DNA from: Ch128b sp964527925
GTDB taxonomy: Bacteria; Bacteroidota; Ignavibacteria; Ch128b
Assembly (NCBI GenBank): GCA_964527925.1
Contig: CAZGQO010000006.1
Location: 1-64,000 of the forward strand
DNA length: 64,000 nucleotides
Direction of reading: 5' to 3'
Shown here: piece after piece, positions 54,242-63,837 of the stretch
Layout: every line of letters starts with the position of its first letter
How positions within the stretch are numbered: position 1 is the first letter of the stretch
Made by a program: the position numbers and the translations under genes
The notes under the pieces: generated by a model
The model's input: the letters and a program-made list of their open reading frames with translations, nothing else
What the model was told of the DNA's origin: nothing
Database searches by the model: none

Positions 54242-57200
54242 ACTTTCCAAATTTATATCGGGGTTTTATCCTGCTATTAATATTTATTACAACTCTTCGG
54301 GCGCAAACTCTTGTCCAGGTTATTGACCTTCCAAATAATAATTTCTTTAACTATGGCTATGGTCTTACTTATAAAGACGGTTTATTATGGGTTTCGAGTT
54401 CTTACTCGTCCGGTAATTTAGGTGCTCGACTTTACGCGGTTGATACGCTTGGAATAATTCGAGATAGTGTTTACTTCAGCAGCATACATGTAAACTCATC
54501 TCAGGGTTTAACAACTGATGGGAATCAATTTTATTTTGTCCAAAGATATTCAGCTCGGTGCAGAATAATTCGTATTGCTAAAACAGGACAAATACTTGAT
54601 TCACTAAACTGGCCTGCAGCTTCCAGCGTTTATCTTGGTGGAATTGCTTATGACGGAAATATCTGGGCATCAGTTTATTATCCCAATACTGATGCTGCTC
54701 TTTACAAAATTGATATTAATGCAAGTCAGGTTATCGATACAATTCCAACAAATGCAACTCAACCACAGGGAATAGCTGTTAAAGGTGATACAATTTTTTA
54801 TGTGATGGATGGATTTGATGGAGATGATGAGAAAATTTATGCCGTCAATAAAATCACAAAACAAGTATTGTTTTCCTTCCATGTTCCTGAAGTTCCAGGT
54901 CAAAGACAAAATCCTCGAGGACTCGCATGGGATGGAAAGTATTTGTACTTATTAGCTGAACCAGTTGGTGCAAGTTCTGGAAGAAAAATTTTCAAATATT
55001 CAATTGGTGGTGGGACACCCTTAATTTATGTTCCAACAAAATATTTTGATTTTGGAAATGTTTTGATTGGTTCATCTAGACAGGTGACAGCTACAATTCA
55101 AAATCAAGGAACAGATAATTTGAGAATTGACAGCGTAAGATTTTTCCTCTCACAAAATTTCTCAACAAATCTCACTCCGCCTGTAACAATTTTACCTAAT
55201 CAATCACTAAACTTTCAATTAACATTCACTCCAGTAAATTACGGAAGAGATTCAGCAAATTTCTATATTTATCACAATGATATTTCACGACCAGCTCAGG
55301 TCATTTCACTTGCTGGTACAGGATTGTTCGAATCAGGTGTAATAAATCTGCCAGCCATTATTGATTTTGGTTCAAGGAGAGTCGGCAGCACATTCTTTAA
55401 ATATTTGAAAATCGAAAATCTGAGTTCTCAACCGCTTCAGATAACTTCATGGTCAACATTAACTCAAAATTTCTACCTTGAACCTGATATATTCCCAACA
55501 ACAATTCCTGGAAACAGTCATAAAAATGTTCGTGTCTGGTTCAAACCACTTTCATCTGGGATGTTTTACGATACATTGAAAATCATCAACAATTCAACCA
55601 ATGCACCAGAAGCAAAAGTTTATCTTTCAGGTTACTCAGAAACTCAAGAGCTTCCGCTTGGTCAAGCAATCTGGTCTTACAACATTCCCAATCATCCAAT
55701 ATCAAATACATTTCGAACTGTTAAAGGAGTAAGAGCAATAAATGATATAACTGGCGACGGAAAACCTGATTTGATAGTTTGCACTGAAAATTACTGGACT
55801 GTTGCACTTAATGGAAACTCATCTGGAAGCAACGATACACTGTGGTCATTTAATACTTACATCTCTAATTCAAGCGCAGGTTCAATTGGAACAGCAGGTG
55901 ATTATTCTTATCAAAAAGCTCTTTCAATTGCAAGTGATTTGAATGGTGATGGTTATCAGGATGTTGTAATTGGAACTGGCGGTGGAAATGAATCGGTTTA
56001 TGCATTAAATGGAAAAACTGGGCAATTGTTGTGGAGATTTGGAACAGACCATCCCGATAGCTTTGCTCTTGGAGATATAACTGGTGTTGATGCAAGTACA
56101 GATTTTAATGGAGATGGTGTGCCTGATGTTCTGGCTGCTGCAAGTGCATCACAAACTGGTGGAGTTGCAGGAAGAAGATCAGTTTATCTTTTCAATGGAA
56201 CGAATGGTCAAATTATCTGGCAAAGTTTTGTTGGTGGATTTACTCATGGAGTCACTGCAATCTCAGATATTAACAATGACAATATTCCCGATGTTGTTGC
56301 AACTGTTGGTGAGCCGATTTATCAATTCATCGCTCTAAGTGGATTGAATGGTTATCCAATCTGGAGTTTCCCGGTTGCCTTTGGAACTAGCGGAGCAAAA
56401 GAAGTTCTGGTTTTTCCTGTTCCAGGTCAAAAGCCTGATGTAATTGCAGGTTATTTCTGGGGACCTGTATATCGTTTGAAAGGCACAACTGGAACGGTTC
56501 TCTGGTCATACTCTACTGGTGGTGGTGCACCAACTCAAATGAAAATCCTTCGTGATGTAACTGGTGACGGAGTAAATGAAGTTGTCATTTCAATTCTGGC
56601 TGGTGGTGCTGCTTGTGTTAATGGCGCAATGGGTGAACAATTATGGTATAAATCAACAGGGAATACAATGGGTGTTGATGTTGTTCCAGATTTGAATGGT
56701 GATGGTTCAGATGATGTTGTTTTCGCTGTGCAAAGTCAGGGTGCTTTAATTGTAAACGGCAGCAATGGTGCAGATTTGGCACTTTATTCGTTCGGTGGTT
56801 CAACACAGGCGAGAGAAGTTGCATTCCTACCAGATATAGATAACAATGGTTCTTATGAAATTGCAGTTGGTTCAAATCTTGGAAATGTTGCTCTTGTTTC
56901 TGGTGGATTGAATGCAATCGTTTCATCCATCCAAGTTACTTCACCTAATGGCGGTGAAATTTGGTACATCGGTCAGCACAAACAAATTACATGGGCAAGT
57001 AATAATATCACAAATGTTAAGATAGAACTTTCAACTAACAATGGTGGAGATTGGACAACTATAGCAGCAAGCACACCAGCTCAAAGCGGTGGTTATGAAT
57101 GGATAGTAAGTGGTTCACCTTCAAATCAATGCAGAATAAAAATCTCATCTGTTGAAAATCCAAATGTGTTTGATTTCTCAAATGATATTTTCACTATTCG

Positions 57201-58299
57201 TAGTGAATTATGTGTGAGTTTTGATGTTAATCAACAATGGAATTTAGTTTCCGTGCCTGTATCGAAAAACGATATGTCGAAGATAGGACTTTTCCCGAAT
57301 GCAATATCATCTGCTTTTGGTTTTGATCAATCGCTGGGATACATTTCATTTGATACATTGAGTAATGGTTCTGGTTACTGGTTGAAATTCCCGGCATCTC
57401 AACAAATAACAATTTGTGGGTTACCTGTAGAAACAAAATTTGTGAATGTGAAGCAGGGTTGGAATATAATTGGAGGATTTGATACTGATGTCGATGTCAG
57501 CAGCTTAACAACAAATCCACCCAACATTTTACAATCGTTCTTCTTTGGTTATCAGAACGGTTATTTCCCATCAAATTCTATTCAAAAAGGGAAAGGTTAC
57601 TGGATCAAAATTTCAGAAAATGGAAAAATTATCTTTCCACAATTAAAAAAAGAGGTGATTTTGAATAATCAATCCCTTGAAAAACTCATTGAAAACTCTC
57701 TTCAGTTAATTATTGAAGATAATGCAAATAAAATCAGCAAACTTTATCTAATCGAAAATAACTTAAGTGAACTTACTCAACTTCCTCCTTTGCCTCCATC
57801 AGAAATATTTGATGTTAGATTCTTTTCTAATAGATTTATTGAAAGTTTAAATCAGGAAAACTATGTGAGGATACAAGGCGCTCATTATCCACTTCACATT
57901 ACAACTAATAAATCAAATGTTTTAATTGAATTACCTGATGGAAGACAGCATATTTTAGATTCGGAAAAAGAATTAGTCATCGATGATAAGAATATTACTA
58001 TATTCAAAGTAAAAATTTTGAACATTCCTGATAAAACTGAATTATATCAGAATTATCCAAATCCGTTTAATCCAGTCACAAAGATTAAATACTCATTGAA
58101 AGAATCTGGACTGGTTACAATTAAAATTTACGATGTACTGGGGAGAGAAATTACTACACTCCTCAATGAAATGAAGGAATCAGGTAATTACGAATTAGTA
58201 TTTGATGCAAACAAATGTGGATTAAGCTCTGGAATCTATTTCTATGAAATGAGATCTGGTTCATATCTAGGAATAAAGAAATTCATACTGACAAAATAG
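54235..58299 (+). CDS. Large T9SS-secreted exoprotein (choice-of-anchor, FG-GAP repeats, Kre9/KNH-like)
   Basis: 1354 residues. A signal peptide (YRGFILLLIFITTLRAQ) is followed by a beta-propeller-like region (~25-260), two choice-of-anchor D-type immunoglobulin domains (~265-480; YVPTKYFDFGNVLIGSSRQVTATIQNQGTDNLRI in parts), and FG-GAP/PQQ-like repeats (~485-890) with Asp-rich DLNGDGYQD and DVTGDGVNE motifs. A Kre9/KNH-like domain (~900-985, SPNGGEIWYIGQHKQITWAS) and a C-terminal type IX sorting domain (~1270-1354: YQNYPNPFNPVTKIKYSL, IYFYEMRSG, KKFILTK) follow. It is probably displayed on or shed from the cell surface. It ends in TAG. Confidence 0.9.
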   Translation: MLNFPNLYRGFILLLIFITTLRAQTLVQVIDLPNNNFFNYGYGLTYKDGLLWVSSSYSSGNLGARLYAVDTLGIIRDSVYFSSIHVNSSQGLTTDGNQFYFVQRYSARCRIIRIAKTGQILDSLNWPAASSVYLGGIAYDGNIWASVYYPNTDAALYKIDINASQVIDTIPTNATQPQGIAVKGDTIFYVMDGFDGDDEKIYAVNKITKQVLFSFHVPEVPGQRQNPRGLAWDGKYLYLLAEPVGASSGRKIFKYSIGGGTPLIYVPTKYFDFGNVLIGSSRQVTATIQNQGTDNLRIDSVRFFLSQNFSTNLTPPVTILPNQSLNFQLTFTPVNYGRDSANFYIYHNDISRPAQVISLAGTGLFESGVINLPAIIDFGSRRVGSTFFKYLKIENLSSQPLQITSWSTLTQNFYLEPDIFPTTIPGNSHKNVRVWFKPLSSGMFYDTLKIINNSTNAPEAKVYLSGYSETQELPLGQAIWSYNIPNHPISNTFRTVKGVRAINDITGDGKPDLIVCTENYWTVALNGNSSGSNDTLWSFNTYISNSSAGSIGTAGDYSYQKALSIASDLNGDGYQDVVIGTGGGNESVYALNGKTGQLLWRFGTDHPDSFALGDITGVDASTDFNGDGVPDVLAAASASQTGGVAGRRSVYLFNGTNGQIIWQSFVGGFTHGVTAISDINNDNIPDVVATVGEPIYQFIALSGLNGYPIWSFPVAFGTSGAKEVLVFPVPGQKPDVIAGYFWGPVYRLKGTTGTVLWSYSTGGGAPTQMKILRDVTGDGVNEVVISILAGGAACVNGAMGEQLWYKSTGNTMGVDVVPDLNGDGSDDVVFAVQSQGALIVNGSNGADLALYSFGGSTQAREVAFLPDIDNNGSYEIAVGSNLGNVALVSGGLNAIVSSIQVTSPNGGEIWYIGQHKQITWASNNITNVKIELSTNNGGDWTTIAASTPAQSGGYEWIVSGSPSNQCRIKISSVENPNVFDFSNDIFTIRSELCVSFDVNQQWNLVSVPVSKNDMSKIGLFPNAISSAFGFDQSLGYISFDTLSNGSGYWLKFPASQQITICGLPVETKFVNVKQGWNIIGGFDTDVDVSSLTTNPPNILQSFFFGYQNGYFPSNSIQKGKGYWIKISENGKIIFPQLKKEVILNNQSLEKLIENSLQLIIEDNANKISKLYLIENNLSELTQLPPLPPSEIFDVRFFSNRFIESLNQENYVRIQGAHYPLHITTNKSNVLIELPDGRQHILDSEKELVIDDKNITIFKVKILNIPDKTELYQNYPNPFNPVTKIKYSLKESGLVTIKIYDVLGREITTLLNEMKESGNYELVFDANKCGLSSGIYFYEMRSGSYLGIKKFILTK

Positions 58300-58327
58300 A
58301 GCAGGTTCATAAAATATTTTAATCTAA

Positions 58328-58356
58328 AGGTGCGTTCAATCGCACCTCTTTATTTT
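58328..58356 (+). terminator. Rho-independent terminator after the exoprotein gene
   Basis: AGGTGCG (58328-58334) pairs with CGCACCT (58341-58347) across TTCAAT and is followed by CTTTATTTT. Confidence 0.85.
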
Positions 58357-58833
58357 AATATAAACTCCAAATGTTAATTCAATTAACTCCAAGCAATTGA
58401 TAATAAATTTATAATCACATAAATAATTTATTTTTTTATCAGCTTCTTATGTTTGATAAATAATTGCAACTATTTCATTTTCTTAAATTTTAGAGAAAAT
58501 TTAAATTAGGGGTATCATGTTTTTTAATAGTCAAATATGAAAAATTTCTTTATTTGAAGATACTTTTAATGAATTATATCTAACACTAACAGATATATTA
58601 AAGATTAATAGACTATCTTCGAAAAAATCGATTTCAAAAATTTTAAACTATTATCTTTCAGATAACTTTTTACGCTTCACATTAAAAACTATATAAAAAT
58701 TCATTTATGAATAAATAATTCAGGATTTAATTTGAATTGAATAATTATAAGAAAGTGTGTAAGAAGAGATTATTTTATTTTAAACACACTTTAACAATGA
58801 AATCCCCATCGATTAAAAAAATTAACTATAAAG

Positions 58834-58861
58834 AACTCATCATCGTAAGATGATGAGTTCT
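58834..58861 (-). terminator. Perfect 12-bp hairpin, probable terminator of the RRM gene
   Basis: GAACTCATCATC (58834-58845) pairs perfectly with GATGATGAGTTC (58850-58861) around GTAA. On the minus strand it lies 33 bases after the RRM stop and is followed by TTTATAGTTAATTTTTTT, an imperfect T run. Confidence 0.75.
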
Positions 58862-58894
58862 CTAAATAAGATTTGTCAAAAAGAAATTTTAGGC

Positions 58895-59152
58895 TTATTT
58901 ATTTTGTGAGCCTCGAGCTTCGCTAACAACGATTTTTCTTCCTTTTACTTCACTGCCATTCAAAGCTTCAAGAGCTTCATTTGCAGCATCATCGGAAGTC
59001 ATTTCCACGAAGCCATAACCCTTAGAACGACGGGTTTGCTTATCCCGAATAACTACGGCTGAGGTTACTTCACCGTAGGGTTCGAACATTTTCTGGAGTT
59101 CCTCATTAGTTGTTGAAAAAGGAAGACTCCCAACGAACAATTTTTTGGACAT
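58895..59152 (-). CDS. RRM-domain RNA-binding protein
   Basis: 85 residues, a single RNA recognition motif. RNP2 is LFVGSLPF (about 5-12) and RNP1 is KGYGFVEM (about 44-51), each with the aromatic residues that stack on RNA. The tail is a short GSQNK. Single-RRM proteins of this size occur widely in bacteria of this group and cyanobacteria, where many are cold-induced and bind AU-rich RNA. No regulatory site is clear upstream. Confidence 0.93.
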   Translation of the reverse strand: MSKKLFVGSLPFSTTNEELQKMFEPYGEVTSAVVIRDKQTRRSKGYGFVEMTSDDAANEALEALNGSEVKGRKIVVSEARGSQNK

Positions 59153-59350
59153 AGAACAAAGATCCTTATAAAAAACAACTTGTAGATGCCCTTCATAGAA
59201 TCTTATAAAAAGATTTTCACTCCATTAACTATGAAAGTACCTACAATCAAAAATAATTTAGATAAATAATTATGCTTTTCAAAATTGATCTTCAAAAAAT
59301 AAATTAAATAAACTACCAGCTCTAAATTTTCATTCCAGACAAGTTTTTTA

Positions 59351-59391
59351 AACAAAAAAGCCCTGAAATTACAATATATAATCTCAGGGCT
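59351..59391 (-). terminator. Rho-independent terminator after the duplicated helical exported protein
   Basis: On the minus strand AGCCCTGA (59391-59384) pairs with TCAGGGCT (59366-59359), followed by TTTTTTGT. Confidence 0.92.
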
Positions 59392-59422
59392 CTTCGATTA
59401 TTATGCCTTAGAGATTCAAACT

Positions 59423-60130
59423 CTATTCAAATAATTCCTGAAGCTTCTCATATTTTGAATGCATATTCTCAACAGCTTTTTCCATGTCTTTATCTTTAGC
59501 TTTGCATAATTCGTTTACAGCTTTCTGAAGATCTAAAGCAAGTTTTTGATATTCATCTTTTTTTGATTCAAGTTTTTTCGGCAGTTTTGCTTCAAGAACT
59601 TTCTGTGCCTTTTCTTTTAGTGTGTTGCATTCTTTTCTAATCTCAGCCCACTTCTTATCAGGTAAATATTTGTGATAGATAACATACAAGACTTTATGAA
59701 ATTCATCTACTTCCTTTACAACTGGTTTGATAATTCTAACAAGTTCTTCATATTTAGCATGCAATAATTCTGCTGCATCTAATAGTTCCTGATCCGAACC
59801 ACTTTCAGCAGCTTTGTTATAAAGCAGAACCGAATTTTTAAATTCTTCAACGCCCTTTTCCCATTTTGCCTCTTTCTCTCTCAATATTCCGGGCAATTTA
59901 ACTTTATAGATTTTTTCTGCTTTCTCATTTACTTCCTGAACATAACTTTTTAATGCCTCAATATCTTTTGAAGGATATGCGGTATGCCAGATTGGATAAA
60001 TTATCTCGTGGAACTCTGCAAGTGCAGGTATATTTGTATTGGTTTCATCTTCACATTCTTCCTGTGAAAAAAGATTTAATGTGAATAAAAATAAAATGGC
60101 GAACAAAATATAAGAGATTTTTTTTAGCAT
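59423..60130 (-). CDS. Exported helical protein with a duplicated His-containing domain
   Basis: 235 residues with a signal peptide (cut near FSQEE). After a Cys/acidic linker come two homologous helical units of about 100 residues. Unit 1 has EFHEIIYPIWH (His41, His49) and LLHAKYEEL (His124). Unit 2 has EFHKVLYVIYH (His145, His153) and NMHSKYEKL (His224). The spacing between matching histidines is 104, 104 and 100. Each unit also has a LP (VKLPGIL, AKLPKKL) and a long charged helix. I recognise no named family. The conserved histidines suggest metal or haem binding. It is monocistronic with its own terminator. Confidence 0.8.
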   Translation of the reverse strand: MLKKISYILFAILFLFTLNLFSQEECEDETNTNIPALAEFHEIIYPIWHTAYPSKDIEALKSYVQEVNEKAEKIYKVKLPGILREKEAKWEKGVEEFKNSVLLYNKAAESGSDQELLDAAELLHAKYEELVRIIKPVVKEVDEFHKVLYVIYHKYLPDKKWAEIRKECNTLKEKAQKVLEAKLPKKLESKKDEYQKLALDLQKAVNELCKAKDKDMEKAVENMHSKYEKLQELFE

Positions 60131-60351
60131 TTTTCCTCCGCTTAATTCTTGTTATACATAACGATGACCTAACCATTGCAATATAAAAAATTAATAATAC
60201 TTATCCATGCAACTTCAATTATGCATGATCCAATTAAGTTCAACCGACTTTGTTGACTTTGGTTAAATGTAGTTATATCATTAATTAAAATTACGAGGGA
60301 TTTTGATATAAAAATCTCTACCGTTTTAATTAATTAATAAGGAGATTAAAC

Positions 60352-62166
60352 ATGAGACAGTTATTTTTGTCCCTCGTTTTAATTCCATCCCTTCTCTTTT
60401 CCCAATATTTTGGTGAAAGAAGCACCGAACAAAATTTCGAGACATCTGATTACTTTTTCAAAAGCGTTTACTTAAATCCGTTTGGATTGAAAAACTTTAA
60501 AGAAATTACTCCTATCTTAATTTATCATCCCTTTCTTAATATTCAGATCAATCCTGCTTTCATAACAAAAAATTCGAATAATTTAATTTTTTACCTGGAT
60601 TACAGAACAGAATCTGAATTTTATCCCGAGATATATGATTACCCTCTTCCATTATATGTGGAAAAACAAATAACTGATTTAATTTATCCACCTCCAATTT
60701 TTATATCTGAGACAAGAAAAGAACCTCAACCAAAATTTTCTTTCGGATTAATTACAAATCCACTTAAATCAACTCTGCCAAATTTTTACCTGGGTGGGAC
60801 ATTTCAGCGAATCAACAAATCTGAAAAATTTTACTCATCGCCTTACTGGCTTTATTATCCTCGCTATGGAATGGATCCTTTTGGTAATAAAATTGGTTTT
60901 GAAGAAGGTTTTCCAGTTGTAGATAGATATTCTGGAAAAGATGAGATGACAACATCTGCAAATATTTATTCACTTTTCGCAGGTTATAAAATTGATGAGA
61001 AGTTATCTATTGGAATGTCCTATAGTGGAATTGATCATATTAGAGAAGGTGGATTTGTGAATAGTTACAATGATGAATTTGGTAATATTGATAATATAAT
61101 CTCAAATAATTTAAACTCACTTAATCGTTCAAGAAATTATCATCACGATGACTTTTCAGCTGGATTGATTTACAATTTCCCTGATGAGTTACTTGCCGGG
61201 ATTAAAATCGGTTACTTAAAAGGGAAAGCCGAACAATTTTATAATGATAAATCGACATATTATTATCAATACAACATTTTCGATGTTTCAACAACATGGA
61301 ATCTTTCATCTTATCAAAGAACGAGTGATCAAAAATGGAATAATAATGGGAAAGTATATTATTTTAATGTATCGGTTGAAAAAAACATAAATCCGCATTT
61401 ACAACTCATTGGTTATTTCACTTATCAAAAAGGGGATATTGATTTTAGTAACGCTTCAACAATATTAGATTCTTCCTACTATTACTGGAAATTTCCTGAC
61501 TATAATAACAACCAGCAATATTTTTATTTAACTCGTTCAGGTTATAACTTAACCGATCTTAGAACTGGTTCAGGTAAAAAGAATAAAAATAATTATGGCG
61601 GTTTCGTTGGATCAAAGATTGATATCTCTCCTCGAATTAAGTTAACTCTTGGTCTGGCATATTCTAAAAATAGATACAAAGTAAATTCCATTGAACCTGT
61701 AGTTTATGAATCCAAATCTTATTATAACTCTATTTCCGATAATCCCAATAACCAATCTTATTCGACATTTTTAAGAGTATATGAAGATAAAGAATTGAAA
61801 TGGCATTACGAATCGGTTGATTTTTCTTATCAAATACCAGTCATAATTAATTTTATTGTATCTGAAAAAATAAGTTTTATGATTTTAATCAATCAAATTT
61901 CTGCTGGCACTCGGGTTGACGAGTCTACAGAAGCCTTTTTCAGAAAACGCATTAGAACTGAAAATGACTCAACAAAAATCACACAAAACTTCATTGAAAG
62001 ATATCTTCTCCCTCGAACTAAACTAACACGTGAAAAAACAGATCTGATTGCCAATCTGTCTTTTGCAGCTTCAAATAACATAAGCGTTAGTTTTTTATTT
62101 AATCCAGAGTTAAAACCCTTTATAAATCTTCCTGAGTGGTGGTTTAAAATTGAAGGTAAATTTTGA
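60352..62166 (+). CDS. Putative outer-membrane beta-barrel protein
   Basis: 604 residues with a signal peptide (cut near LFSQYF). The body is rich in alternating hydrophobic/aromatic strands with Asn/Tyr/Ser-rich turns, has no long hydrophobic helix, and ends in WWFKIEGKF with a terminal Phe, as outer-membrane barrels do. It is not one I can name; OmpP1/FadL-like or a porin-like protein of this phylum are possible. A GGAGA ribosome site precedes the ATG. It stands alone between two minus-strand genes. Confidence 0.75.
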   Translation: MRQLFLSLVLIPSLLFSQYFGERSTEQNFETSDYFFKSVYLNPFGLKNFKEITPILIYHPFLNIQINPAFITKNSNNLIFYLDYRTESEFYPEIYDYPLPLYVEKQITDLIYPPPIFISETRKEPQPKFSFGLITNPLKSTLPNFYLGGTFQRINKSEKFYSSPYWLYYPRYGMDPFGNKIGFEEGFPVVDRYSGKDEMTTSANIYSLFAGYKIDEKLSIGMSYSGIDHIREGGFVNSYNDEFGNIDNIISNNLNSLNRSRNYHHDDFSAGLIYNFPDELLAGIKIGYLKGKAEQFYNDKSTYYYQYNIFDVSTTWNLSSYQRTSDQKWNNNGKVYYFNVSVEKNINPHLQLIGYFTYQKGDIDFSNASTILDSSYYYWKFPDYNNNQQYFYLTRSGYNLTDLRTGSGKKNKNNYGGFVGSKIDISPRIKLTLGLAYSKNRYKVNSIEPVVYESKSYYNSISDNPNNQSYSTFLRVYEDKELKWHYESVDFSYQIPVIINFIVSEKISFMILINQISAGTRVDESTEAFFRKRIRTENDSTKITQNFIERYLLPRTKLTREKTDLIANLSFAASNNISVSFLFNPELKPFINLPEWWFKIEGKF

Positions 62167-62423
62167 TTAATTTTTGAACTTCAAAATTGGTTGCATTGAA
62201 AAGTTAGTTAGCAACATTTTTAATTTTTAGATTTACCAATGACTAATTTTTCAGTGCAACTTTTTTCAACGTAATTCAACAAATATTATTCGATGTTTAA
62301 TAAACTTCTCTAAAAACTTTTTAAGAATTCTTACTGAAAAATTTGTACTCAGAAAACTCAATTAAACATTTTGATCATTCAAAGGCAGATCAAAAAAATC
62401 TTAAAGAAAATAATACAACATAT

Positions 62424-63833
62424 TTACAATATGTATTTGCTCAAATCACGATTCTTCACAATTGTATCGAGCTTTTGATCAACCATCTCTTTCGTAATGG
62501 TGATTTTCTTCTCTTTTATTTTATCAGGGACACCGTATAAAATATCTTCCAGCAATGTTGTGAGAATTGTATGCAACCTTCGAGCTCCAATGTTTTCAAC
62601 CTGTTCATTTACTTCTGCTGCTGTTTTAGCAATTGCACGAATTGCCTCTTCCTCAAATTCTATCTCAACACCTTCACTTCTTAAAAGAGCTGAATATTGC
62701 TTGATCAAAGCATTCTCTGGCAGAGTTAAAATTTTTACAAAATCTTCTTCTGTCAAACTATGCAACTCAACTCTAATTGGAAATCTTCCCTGTAATTCAG
62801 GAATTAAATCAGAAGGCTTAGAGACATGAAAAGCCCCTGAAGCAATAAACAAAATATGATCACTTTTTACCGGACCATATTTTGTATTGACTGTTGAACC
62901 TTCAACAATTGGTAACAAATCTCTTTGAACACCTTCACGAGAAACATCAGGGCCTGTCTTTGAAGGTGGACCAGCAATTTTATCAATTTCATCAATGAAA
63001 ATTATTCCAAGATTTTCAACGCGGAAAATCGCTTCTTTAATGATTGCATCCATATCGATTAATTTTTTTGACTCTTCTTCTCTGAAATATTGTCTGGCTT
63101 CTCTAACTGTCATCTTTTTCTTTTTTGTCTTTTTAGGAAGAATATTTCCAATCATTTCTTGAAGATTGATTCCTAAATCATCAGGACCAAAAGGACCCAA
63201 AATTTGCATTACAGGTCCACCAACATCCGCAGGTGCATCAAATTCAATAATTTTATCATCAAGTTCACCTTTTAAAAGTTTTTCTCGATAAAAATCCCTC
63301 GCTATTTTTTTTGGTTGTTCACTTTCAATTTGATCTGAAGAGAAAGAAACAACGGCAATTGATTCACGAATTGGTTTTCGTTCCGGCTCAAGAATGATAT
63401 CAAGAATTTTTTCATCAGCAAGTTTTTGAGCTTTCTCTCTCACTTCTTCCATTCGTTCGGATTTGACCATGTTTACAGCAATATCAGTAACCTCCCGAAT
63501 CATGGATTCAACATCTCTTCCAACATAACCAACTTCAGTATATTTCGATGCTTCAACTTTTAAGAATGGTGCATTTGCAAGTTTGGCAAGCCGTCTTGCA
63601 ATTTCTGTTTTGCCAACACCAGTTGGACCAATTAAGATTATGTTGTTTGGAAGAATTTCTTCACGTAGATTTTCTTTAACTTGCTGTCTTCTCCATCTAT
63701 TTCGTAAAGCAATAGCGACTGCTTTCTTAGCTGCTTCCTGACCAACTATGTATTTGTTTAGTTCTTCTACAATTTCCGATGGAGTCAAACTCTTCACCAC
63801 AAATTCCTTTTCTTTTGATTTTTTGTTTCTCAT
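62424..63833 (-). CDS. hslU: ATP-dependent protease ATPase subunit HslU
   Basis: 469 residues, full length for HslU. Walker A reads GPTGVGKTE (about 69-77), Walker B GIIFIDEIDKIAG (about 272-284, after the I domain), then the sensor/arginine region RFPIRVELHSL and a C-terminal GARRLHTILTTLLEDILY. It unfolds substrates for the HslV peptidase. The ATG at 63833 lies 4 bases after the hslV stop, with GAGGAG in the end of hslV as ribosome site, so the two form an operon. Confidence 0.97.
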   Translation of the reverse strand: MRNKKSKEKEFVVKSLTPSEIVEELNKYIVGQEAAKKAVAIALRNRWRRQQVKENLREEILPNNIILIGPTGVGKTEIARRLAKLANAPFLKVEASKYTEVGYVGRDVESMIREVTDIAVNMVKSERMEEVREKAQKLADEKILDIILEPERKPIRESIAVVSFSSDQIESEQPKKIARDFYREKLLKGELDDKIIEFDAPADVGGPVMQILGPFGPDDLGINLQEMIGNILPKKTKKKKMTVREARQYFREEESKKLIDMDAIIKEAIFRVENLGIIFIDEIDKIAGPPSKTGPDVSREGVQRDLLPIVEGSTVNTKYGPVKSDHILFIASGAFHVSKPSDLIPELQGRFPIRVELHSLTEEDFVKILTLPENALIKQYSALLRSEGVEIEFEEEAIRAIAKTAAEVNEQVENIGARRLHTILTTLLEDILYGVPDKIKEKKITITKEMVDQKLDTIVKNRDLSKYIL

Positions 63834-63837
63834 ATAA

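Larger units (their letters stand above)
58300..58894. other. Intergenic region between the exoprotein and RRM genes
   Basis: About 600 AT-rich bases with the terminator at 58328-58356 and, near its right end, the hairpin at 58834-58861. No coding frame or RNA gene is recognisable in between. Confidence 0.55.

Noticed and set aside
62369..62395. Hairpin TTTTGATC/GATCAAAA between the barrel protein and hslU as a terminator
   Set aside because: No T run follows the stem in a usable orientation, and the 8-bp AT-rich stem is weak.
62343..62540. A 65-codon plus-strand frame before and inside hslU
   Set aside because: It overlaps the C-terminal coding sequence of hslU antisense, has no ribosome site and no recognisable domain.
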